From Seriola aureovittata (taxonomy: Eukaryota; Chordata; Actinopteri; Carangiformes; Carangidae), in the NCBI RefSeq assembly GCF_021018895.1, contig NC_079384.1, forward strand, positions 2,034,640-2,098,639: 64,000 bases of DNA, read 5' to 3'. The notes beneath the pieces were generated by a model. The model did not search any database, had not been told where the DNA came from, and saw nothing but the letters and a program-made list of their open reading frames with translations. The position numbers and the translations under genes were made by a program. Shown here one piece after another: positions 39,788 to 51,700 of the stretch. Every line of letters starts with the position of its first letter. Positions within the stretch are counted from its first letter, which is position 1.

Positions 39788-42700
39788 TTGCCACCTCCCT
39801 CCCTCCCCTCTGTCAGATAGCTGCTCTCAGCTCCTCCAATCAGAGCGGCCTTCGCTATCGGCCGCTCCATTCAGCTGCGTGATGGAGGTAAAGTGGTCGT
39901 GTCAGTGTCTCACCCACGGAGCGTAACACCTCCGGGGCTGAGAGAGCGGCGAGGTGTCAGTGACACACAGACAGGCAGAGTGTGAACGCCACAGGGAACA
40001 CACATCACATACAACCTGCAGCCGTTTGTGATGTGCGATCCAAGATCACATATTCAAAATACTCCTTTAGTTTTCTTGATAAAGACCTGGTGCACCTTAA
40101 CTCACCTGACTCTGTGAACGACTCACAGCTGATCGATGGACATGAAACACTTCACCGGTAATTGATTGGAAAGATCGTGGAGAACTCTTCATTTATCTCC
40201 ATAATCTCAGACATTTAAGATACAATCAGAGGAACCTGAAGTTTTTCTCCTCAGTTCAGTTGCTAAGTTCTATAGTATAAAGCCAAGATAAGGAGAAACA
40301 TTAAAATACTACATTGTATGAAACATTAAGGAGAAGAATTAAGGGTGTTTTGTGCAGCAGTTTTTATTTTAAGGAAACCTTGGCCTTTATCTTTAATTGA
40401 TGTAGATGTTTACTTATTTATTTCATTAGGAACAACTTGTCCGCACACAACCACAGCTCAGCATGAGCGCTGCCTGACAAGCTGAGGCCAGGGTGAGATC
40501 AGGAAGGCAGCGCGTCCGTCGTGTCGACAGTGACAGTAAAGAGACGCAGGTCAGAAAGATTTTTACTGAGTCGATCTGTCACGGTGCAGGAAGCTCGTGG
40601 AAATGATTCGCTCGTGATGGAGCAAGAGGTTGTAAACAAAACCTGCACGTGATCCGAAACCTGAACTGTAACATTATGACTCACGTAAACACCTGTCAGT
40701 GACCTTTGACCTACTGTATGTTCTGTACTTCAGTGAGAACACATGATATTTTTACTGATGCAAATGAAACAAACAGTGTCTGTGTCTCCTACAGTGAACC
40801 ACGGTAAGTTCCCGAAGCAGGACGACTCGTATGCGTTCGAGGAGGACAGCAGCAGCGACGGTCTGTCTCCTGAGCAGCACCACAGTGACGAGTCGCAGGG
40901 CTCGGCCTGCCCTTCATCAGAGGCTGTGGGCAGCACGCCCTCCTCCTCCTCCTCACCTGCCCTCACCAGCCCCCGACAGGTAAAACAACAGATGTTCTCC
41001 TCCTCCCTCCATCATGTCTTTCACCCGTGTGTCCTCAGCTGTGGTCGTCCTGCCCTCCTGTGGCGGCAGAGTGAACTGCACCCGCCCCTGTGTTTCCACT
41101 GACCGTTGGACTGAGCTGAACTGGGCAGGTGTCACATTCCCGCTTACCTTTCACTCATGATGACCTCATTCCAACGGTCGCCACCGGCAACGGTCACTTG
41201 ACTGAAACTGGTGCCAGAACAGGGTTGTTTAAATCCAACTCCCACTGTGTGTCTGCAGAGGAAACAAACTGTCTCCATGACAACAAAAAACAATGTCACC
41301 AGAACCAGTAAAAACATTCAACTGGTGGATTTTTATTCGCTGTGATTTCACTGTTCACTGTTTGGCACCAGTCGCAGTTTCTGCTCCACCAGACACAGAA
41401 ACAAACCTGTGGGAGTGTTTCTGTGTCGGGTGGAGCTGGACTGAGGACGGTGATGTTGGTCCAGACTCAGACAGATGTTGGATGACCATGAAATGTGGTG
41501 CAGATATTCACAGTTCTCACCTGGTGCGTTTATATTCTTTGACTCTTTGTCAAATGTCAAGTAAAATGGGAAACAACACAATGTTGAATTATTCCGCTGA
41601 AAGGAAATCAATCATTACATATTAAACTATTGGATAATTACTGATACGTTAACTTAAGTATTTTAATGTTGCATCAGGCTGCAGCACCTTCTCTTTACAG
41701 CATGAGATAATTACATGTTGTTTTATAAACTGTCGGTTTCTTTAATTTACTGCAAAATCTTGTAGCAGAGTGGAAATCTGAAGTGGCACAAAACTAAAAC
41801 TAAAACACTCAACTAAAGTTCCTTTAAACTGTGACCAAACACCTGAGAACTAATGACATGAAGCTGTTTGTTGTTTCAATTAGCAACTAATCAATTGAAA
41901 CGATAAACATTAATGAACACGAGTGATCTTTCTCAAAATTATTGTGAAAATAGAATCAGGCCTAAAGGGCGTTACATGGTTAATATACATTACATTGTTC
42001 CAGTTTATTTCCATCCACATTTACAGTTGGCTTCTCCTGTGATCAACAATCATGTGTGTTGTTTCTATTTGTGAACAGGGGGGGACAACCAGAGACCCAC
42101 CTGATCAAAGCCAGGATGAAGGACTGTCTGGTGCCAACAACAGCCAGGCCACTCCCCCCATACCTGTTCCTGCTATCGTCAAGGTCAGCTGACTCTACAC
42201 AACGCTGATCTTCATCCTTTAGATTTCAAACACAGTTCAGACCTTCAGCTCTCACTGTTTCCTCCTCTCTGCTCCGCACAGTCCAAGACGTCGGACAAGA
42301 ACCGACACAAGAAACCCAAAGATGTGAAGCCCAAAGTGAAGAAGCTCAAGTACCACCAGTACATTCCTCCAGACCAGAAGGCGGAGAAGTCCCCTCCGCC
42401 CATGGACTCGGCCTACGCCCGACTGCTGCAGCAGCAGCAGCTGTTCCTGCAGCTGCAGATCCTCAGCCAGCAGAAACACTCTCACACACACACGCAGACG
42501 CAGCCGTCGCAGCAGCACACACACACTCCGCAGACGCAGGCCCAGTCTCAGCAGAGACAGCCCGCCTTCAGCTACCAGCCTCACCCGCCGGCCCACGCCC
42601 ACAAGTGAGTCACACTCAGCGAGGAAGGAATAAATCTGACAAAATAACATCAACTCAGCACTCTCTCTCTTTTCTGGAGTTAGACGTGTGTAGACTGTTA

Positions 42701-45700
42701 ATAAACGATGCCTTATTGAAACTGGTAGAGAGTTTCTGTGTATTTGAACTGTGTGTTGCTGTCAGTGATGAATCCACCTCTCATGTCTGATTCCAGAGGA
42801 TCCGGTGAGCAGATATCAGCCTGTGGCTCCTCTGGTCCGTCCAGCTCAGCCAACAGTAACTCCCCCTCTCCGGTCAAGAGTGCGTATCCCAACCAGAGTA
42901 ACATCTCACCGGTCAAACCTGGGCCCCTCCCGGCCAATCTGGATGACCTAAAAGTAGGTGTTAACTCAGATAAACGGTGTTAACTGTCCAAGAGACTCTC
43001 CGTCTGATCCGTGTCTGTTTCCTCTGTAAGGTGTCAGAGCTCAGGCAGCACCTGCGTATCCGCGGCATGCCTGTGTCAGGTACAAAGACCGCCCTCATCG
43101 AGCGACTCCGGCCCTTTAAAGACTCCAACGCCGGCTCCTCGCCCTCAGGCTCCTCCGACATCACCACAGTCACCTTCCCTGTCACACCCACAGGGTCCCT
43201 GTCCTCCTACCAGTCCCCGTCCTCCTCCAGCGCCCTGTCACAGGGAGGGTACTACCCTTACCCCAGCACCTCCTCCACCCCTCCCATCTCTCCGGCCTCC
43301 TCGGAGCTGTCCCTCAGCGGCTCGCTCCCCGACAGCTTCAGCGACGTGCCCATGTCCTCGCCCACGCAGTTCGCCCTGCAGCCGTCCCCGGCCCAGCTCA
43401 GCATGGAGGACGGCGTGGTGGGAGGAGGGGGCAACCAGGGCGGTGGAGGACAGATGGCGGGGGAGGGCGGAGGTATGGAAGGGCTGGAGGCTGAAAAAGA
43501 TAAAATGTTGGTGGAGAAGCAGAAGGTGATCGAGGAGCTGACGTGGAAGCTGCACCAGGAGCAGAGACAGGTGGGTGACGACCGGCTGTTTGAATGACAT
43601 GACTGCACAGGCAGAGTTTACCTCTGTGTCTTATGACAGGTCAGTTCTATAATCAGTGAAGTTAAATCCAGTTTCTACTTGAGTCGCTGATAAAAACGAG
43701 CTTCTTCTGAGTTACCACAGGATGTAATTCTGCCATGGAGATGTATGGCACATTATATAGCGCACAGTGAGTGTGTCAGTGTAACGTAAGAATGTAAAAT
43801 GTGCACCACATATATGTTAACTTTACAGAGCGTGTCCATATTAAAGGAGCAGAACAAGCAGCTTTGTCCCCTTCATTCATTTTATAAAAGCTGCTTTTCC
43901 CCTGGAGGACTGCAGAGAGGAGCTGCACTCGGGTTTTAATTTAGAAAAGGAAGAAAGAAGAAAAGAATAAATAAATAACAAAGGAAGGGAAGAGAAACTG
44001 ATGAACTTAAAATTAAATTAATCCTTAGTTTGACTGAAGATTTTGAAAGAGAGAAAGTATTATAAGGAGGGTGAAGGGTTTAGATACACGACAAAACATA
44101 GACGTGCTGATTGACACATTAACCTCACCTGTCTGCACCTGATAGGTTGAAGAGCTGAAGATGCAGCTCCACAAGAGGAAACGCTGCTATGGAGCAACAC
44201 AGGACACCGTCCCTCCCCCGTCTCACCCCCCCATGCGCCACCAGCAGACTCCAGCTATGATGGGTCAGCACTTCTTTGGTGTGACCATCAAGCAGGAGCC
44301 CATGTCCCTGTCCTCCAGCTGCCCCTTGTCCTCTCCCAAGCAGCTCAAGAGCCCCCCTGGCAGCTGCATGGAGGACATGGGGCACTGCAACACCTCTGTC
44401 TCCACCCTGGGGGGCCCCGTGGGGCCACAGTGCATGGACGCGGCCCCTTCCTCCGGCAGCCCCTCCGCCATGCCTGCGTTCCTCAGTCCTCAGTGCTCGC
44501 CACAAGACTCTCCCAACGGGAAGTCCTCCAGTAGTCCCCAGCCTTCGTCTCCTAACAACCCCTACCTGCTGTCACCTCCGTTGGGCAGGGACGGCTGCGG
44601 TCACCCCCACCCCCCGGGCAGCAGCAGAGCACGCAGCATGCAGGTACGAATCCCCCTGCTCAAGCTAATGCTAACGTAAACACGCTGATATTTAGCAGTT
44701 AATTAGCAGAACTTTATCCACGTTTCCTTCATGAACACGCTTTTGTCTGTTGAACGTGTGTTTTATGTTTAACCTTTGACCTCACCGCAGCTCCAGCAGA
44801 AGAGTGGAGGTCAGCCTGTGAACTGCTCTTATCCCTCCGACCAGAGAGGCCTTCAGGGAGTGTTTCCCAGCTCAGCCGACTGTGGCCTGAACCACGGCGG
44901 CTCGGCCAAAGCCGAGAACCAGAACATGCAGCCGAAGGTAAACGGCACGTCTCCATCCAGTGTGTTTGAGTGTTGTCACGTTGGTGTTTTGTTTTTCATC
45001 TGAATCACCTCACAGTCACGTAACCGTTTTCTCTCTTCCATTCATTTGTGACCTGTCTGACTCTTATATAATTGTCTGTTGTGATGAGGTTCATTGTCGT
45101 GTTTCCACTCTTTAAGAGTTCATCTGTTTTCATGACATATTCCTTCACATCACTGACTTCTCCTTCACAACAACACAACGCCAACCCACTTCTGAGAGTT
45201 AAATATTTGATGTGATTATTCAAACATGAGGGCCTTATTCTTTTATCTGCTCTATACTCATATTTGCTAAGCTCCCCTATTCTAATTCCTGGGCTAATGT
45301 TACTTTTCACCTATGTCTCATGTAGATGTCAGTATTGCCCTCTCCTCGGCATGTTGGCCAAAAGAGCCAGGTCTCTCCCCCCGCCTTCAGTAGCTCAGAT
45401 TCAGATGCATCTGACTTAAGACAGCCCCCATGCTATGAGGATGCAGTGAAGCAGGTAAACTCAAACCCGTGCAAAAGTTCAGTAGATGATGGCTGGCCAC
45501 AGATTTCATTTTAACTATTGGCGTTGCTCTAATTCTACTTTTCTTCCATCTTTTTTTTTGTCCATCAACTCTGTTTGCACCTTTTTCATTCATCCATTTG
45601 CTTTGTTTACTGCACTAACTGTTCACTCTTTATCAAGTCTGGAGCACACAGGTGCTGTACAAATGTTTGTCTGACGGCAGCTGTAGTTGATTTAAACAAG

Positions 45701-48700
45701 CAAATGAATTAATAAATGTTTTTCAATACACTGGCCAGGCTGCAATTATCAGCCGATATTAGCTTATTGCTGATTATCAGTAATGGCACAGAAATATCCA
45801 AGGGCGTAAGTTTGGTTTCAACATTGGTGGGGTCGCAACAACCCCACCACCCCTCCAAAACAAAGAGATTTTAATGCCGTCAACCAAACTGTTTATTAAC
45901 ATATAAGATCTGAATTTACATTCAGGAATGCCCATATGCAAATGTAATATATGTACATGTGTTGAATTTCCATAAAATCATGTTTGTATTTAGAGTATAG
46001 CCTATATATGTAAAAATTACATATGAGTCCAGTTAGAAATTGGAACAATATCATATATTGACATATATGTCTAATAACCATCCCAAAGCCTGTCAGTATA
46101 TGTTCATTAGATATGTAAATATAAAAGATATCTTTATTAGAAATGATTAAGAAACACATATACAAACATATACAATTTTAATAGGCATGTTGTTTCAATA
46201 AAGTTACATTTTATTATGAGTATTTAATATATGTTATAAATTTATATCTTCATATATCCAAAGGATTTATATATCATATTAATATATCCTCTCACTGTGA
46301 GGTGAAAGCTCTAAACCACCATCCTACCCAATAAAAAAAGAATATTAATGTTGTATGAGGCATAGAAAAACGACATAGTATAGTAAGGCATAAAAATTCA
46401 TAAAAATGTCATAGTATAATAAGGTATAAAAAGTCATAAAAATGACATAGTATAATAAAGCATAAAAAATGACATAGTATAGTAAGGCATAAAAATTCAT
46501 AAAAATGTCATAGTATAATAAGGTATAAAAAGTCAAAAAAACGACATAGTATAGTAAGGCATAAAAAGTCATAAAAATTTCATAGTATAATAAGGCATAA
46601 AAAGTAATAAAAACGACATAGTATAATAAAGAATAAAAAACGACAGTATAGTAAGGCATAAAAATTCATAAAAATGACATAGTATAATAAGGCATTACAA
46701 TGTCATAGTATAATAAGGCATAAAAATGTCATAGTATAATAAGGCATAAAAAGTAATAAAACGACATAGTATAATAAAGAATAAAAAACGACAGTATAGT
46801 GAGGCATAAAAATTCATAAAAATGTCATATTTTAATTAGGCATAAAAATTCATAAAAAAACGACATAGTATAGTAAGGCATAAAAAGTCATAAAAATGTC
46901 ATAGTATAATAAGGCATAAAAATGACATAGTATGATAAAGCATAAAAAATGACATAGTAAGTAAGGCATAAAAAGTCAAAAAAACGATATGGTATAGTAA
47001 GGCATAAAAATTCATAAAAATGTCATAGTATAGTAAGGTATAAAAAGTCATAAAATGACATAGTATAATAAAGCATAAAAAATGACATAGTATAGTAAGG
47101 CATAAAAATTCATAAAAATGTCATAGTATAATAAGGTATAAAAAGTCATAAAAATGTCATAGTATAATAAAGCATAAGAAATGACACAGTATAGTAAGAC
47201 ATAAAAAGTTGTAAAAACGACATAGTATAATAAGGCATAAAAATTCATAAAAATGTCATTGTATAATAAGGTATATAAAGTCATAAAAATGACATAGTAT
47301 AATGAAGCATAAAAAATGACATAGTATAGTAAGGCATAAAAATTCATAAAAATGTCATAGTATAGTAAGGCAAAAAAATTCATTAAAAAGTCATAGTATA
47401 ATAAGGTATAAAAAGTCAAAAAAACGACATAGTATAGTAAGGCATAAAAATTCATAAAAATGTCATAGTATAGTAAGGCAAAAAAATTCATTAAAAAGTC
47501 ATAGTATAATAAGGTATAAAAAGTCAAAAAAATGACACAGTATAGTAAGGCATAAAAAGTTATAAAAACGACATATTATAGTGAGGCATAAAAATTCATA
47601 AAAATGTCATAGTATAGTAAGGCATAAAAAGTTATAAAATGACACAGTATAGTAAGGCATAAAAATTCATAAAAATGTCATAGTATAATAAGGTATAAAA
47701 AGTCATAAAAATGACATAGTATAATAAAGCATAAAAAACGACATAGTATAGTAAGGCATAAAAATTCATAAAAATGTCATAGTATAGTAAGGCATAAAAA
47801 TTCATAAAAATGTCATAGTATAGTAAGGCATAAAAAGTAATAAAAACGACATAGTATAATAAAGAATAAAAAACGACAGTATAATAAGGCATAAAAATTC
47901 ATAAAAATGTCATATTTTAATTAGGCATAAAAATTCATAAAAAAACGACATAGTATAGTAAGAGATAAAAAGTCATAAAAATGTCATAGTATAATAAGGC
48001 ATAAAAATGACATAGTATAATAAAGCATAAAAAATGACACAGTATAGTAAGGCAAAAAAATTCATAAAAATGTCATAGTATAATAAGGTATAAAAAGTCA
48101 AAAAAACGACATAGTATAGTAAGGCATAAAAATTCATAAAAATGTCATAGTATAGTAAGGCAAAAAAATTCATTAAAAAGTCATAGTATAATAAGGTATA
48201 AAAAGTCAAAAAAATGACACAGTATAGTAAGGCATAAAAATTCATAAAAATGTCATAGTATAATAAAGCATAAAAAACGACATAGTATAGTAAGGCATAA
48301 AAATTCATAAAAATGTCCTAGTATAGTAAGGCATAAAAAGTTGTAAAAACGACATAGTATAGTAAGGCAAAAAAATTCATAAAAATGTCATAGTATAATA
48401 AGGTATAAAAAGTCAAAAAAATGACACAGTATAGTAAGGCATAAAAATTCATAAAAATGTCATAGTATAGTAAGGCAAAAAAATTCATAAAAAAGTCATA
48501 GTATAATAAGGTATAAAAAGTCAAAAAAATGACACAGTATAGTAAGGCATAAAAATTCATAAAAATGTCATAGTATAATAAAGCATAAAAAACGACATAG
48601 TATAGTAAGGCATAAAAATTCATAAAAATGTCATAGTATAGTAAGGCATAAAAAGTTGTAAAAACGACATAGTATAGTAAGGCAAAAAAATTCATAAAAA

Positions 48701-51700
48701 TGTCATAGTATAATAAGGTATAAAAAGTCAAAAAAAACGACATAGTATAGTAAGGCATAAAAAGTCATAAAAATGTCATAGTATAATAAGGTATAAGAAG
48801 TCAAAAAAAACGACATAGTATAGTAAGGCATAAAAAGTCATAAAAATGTCATAGTATAGTAAGGCAAAAAAATTCCTAAAAATGTCATAGTATAATAAGG
48901 TATAAAAAGTCAAAAAAACGACATAGTATAGTCAGGCATAAAAATTCATAAAAATGTCATAGTATAGTAAGGCATAAAAAGTAATAAAAACGACATAGTA
49001 TAATAAAGAATAAAAAACGACAGTATAGTAAGGCATAAAAATTCATAAATATGTCATATTTTAATTAGGCATAAAAATTCATAAAAAAACGACATAGTAT
49101 AGTAAGGCATAAAAAGTCATAAAAATGTCATAGTATAATAAGGCATAAAAATGACATAGTATAATAAAGCATAAAAAATGACATAGTATAGTAAGGCATA
49201 AAAAGTCAAAAAAACGACATGGTATAGTAAGGCATAAAAAGTCATAAAAATGTCATAGTATAATAAGGTATAAAAAGTCATAAAAATGACATAGTATAAT
49301 AAAGCATAAAAAATGACATAGTATAGTAAGGCATAAAAATTCATAAAAATGTCATAGTATAGTAAGGCTAAAAAATTCATAAAAATGTCATAGTATAATA
49401 AGGTATAAAAAGTCAAAAAAATGACACAGTATAGTCAGGCATAAAAAGTTATAAAAACGACATAGTATAGTAAGGCATAAAAATTCATAAAAATGTCATA
49501 GTATAATAAGGTATAAAAAGTCAAAAAAACGACATAGTATAGTAAGGCATAAAAATTCATAAAAATGTCATAGTATAATAAGGTATAAAAAGTCATAAAA
49601 ATGACATAGTATAGCAAGGCATAAAAATGACATAGTATAGTAAGGCATAAAATTTCATAAAAATGTCATAGTATAATAAAGAATAAAAAACGACAGTATA
49701 GTAAGGCATAAAAGTTCATAAAAATGTCATAGTTTAATTAGGCATAAAAATGACAGTATAATAAAGCATAAAAGATGACATAGTATAGTAAGGCATAAAA
49801 AGTTATAAAAACGACATATTATAGTAAGGCATAAAAATTCATAAAAATGTCATAGTATAGTAAGGCATAAAAATGTCATAGTATAATAAGGCATAAAAAT
49901 GACATAGTATAATAAAGCATAAAAAATGACATAGTATAGTAAGGCATAAAAAGTCAAAAAAACGACATTGTATAGTAAGGCATAAAAAGTCATAAAAATG
50001 TCATAGTATAATAAGGTATAAAAAGTTTTAAAAAATGACATAGTATAGTAAGGCATAAAAATTCATAAAAATGTCATAGTATAATAAAGAATAAAAAACG
50101 ACAGTATAGTAAGGCATAAAAATTCATAAAAATGTCATAGTTTAATTAGGCATAAAAATTCATAAAAAATGACAGTATAGTAAGGCATAAAAAGTCATAA
50201 AAATGTCATAGTATAATAAGGCATAAAAATGACAGTATAATAAAGCATAAAAAATGACATAGTATAGTAAGGCATAAAAAGTCAAAAAAACGACATAGTA
50301 TAGTAAGGCATAAAAATTCATAAAAATGTCATAGTATAGTAAGGCATAAAAAGTTATAAAAACGACATAGTATAGTAAGGCATAAAAATTCATAAAAATG
50401 TCATTGTATAATAAGGTATAAAAAGTCATAAAAATGACATAGTATAGCAAGGCATAAAAATGACATAGTATAGTAAGGCATAAGATTTCATAAAAAAGAC
50501 ATAGTATAGTAAGGCATAAAAAGTCAAAAAAACGACATAGTATAGTAAGGCATAAAAATTCATAAAAATGTCATAGTATAGTAAGGCATAAAAAGTTATA
50601 AAAACGACATAGTATAGTAAGGCATAATAATTCATAAAAATGTCATTGTATAATAAGGTATAAAAAGTCATAAAAATGACATAGTATAGCAAGGCATAAA
50701 AATGACATAGTATAGTAAGGCATAAGATTTCATAAAAAAGTCATAGTATAGTAAGGCAAAAAAATTCATAAAAATGTCATAGTATAACAAGGCATAAAAA
50801 GTAATAAAAACGACATAGTATAATAAAGAATAAAAAACGACAGTATAGTAAGGCATAAAAGTTCATAAAAATGTCATAGTTTAATTAGGCATAAAAATGA
50901 CAGTATAATAAAGCATAAAAGATGACATAGTATAGTAAGGCATAAAAAGTTATAAAAACGACATATTATAGTAAGGCATAAAAATTCATAAAAATGTCAT
51001 AGTATAGTAAGGCATAAAAATGTCATAGTATAATAAGGCATAAAAATGACATAGTATAATAAAGCATAAAAAATGACATAGTATAGTAAGGCATAAAAAG
51101 TCAAAAAAACGACATTGTATAGTAAGGCATAAAAAGTCATAAAAATGTCATAGTATAATAAGGTGTAAAAAGTTTTAAAAAATGACATAGTATAGTAAGG
51201 CATAAAAATTCATAAAAATGTCATAGTATAATAAAGAATAAAAAACGACAGTATAGTAAGGCATAAAAATTCATAAAAATGTCATATTTTAATTAGGCAT
51301 AACAATTCATAAAAAACGACATAGTATAAAAAGTCATAAAAATGTCATATTTTAATAAGGCATAAAAATTACATAGTATAGTAAGGCATAAAAATTCATA
51401 AAAATGTCATAGTATAGTAAGGCAAAAAAATTCATAAAAATGTCATAGTATAATAAGGTATAAAAAGTAAAAAAAATGACATAGTATAGTAAGGCATAAA
51501 AATTCATAAAAATGTCATAGTACAATAAAGAATAAAAAACGACAGTATAGTAAGGCATAAAAAGTCATAAAAATGTCATAGTATAATAAGGCATAAAAAT
51601 GACATAGTATAATAAAGCATAAAAAATGACATAGTATAGTAAGGCATAAAAAGTCAAAAAAACGACATAGTATAGTAAGGCATAAAAAGTCATAAAAAAC

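Larger units (their letters stand above)
38059..40794 (+). other. myocd: myocd intron 3
   Basis: A 2.7-kb intron with CCTGTAACA tandem units, a 100-bp TG tract, GATA, CTC, CT, TG and CA microsatellites and a DR1 word TGACCTTTGACCT at 40,700. No exon was seen. Confidence 0.8.

Noticed and set aside
42252..42653. 133-residue antisense Leu/Arg-rich ORF over exon 6
   Set aside because: It is the complement of the Gln-rich coding stretch (CAG read as CTG).
43011..43529. 172-residue second-frame ORF and antisense ORFs over myocd exon 8
   Set aside because: They are shadows of the GC-rich Ser/Pro coding frame of exon 8.
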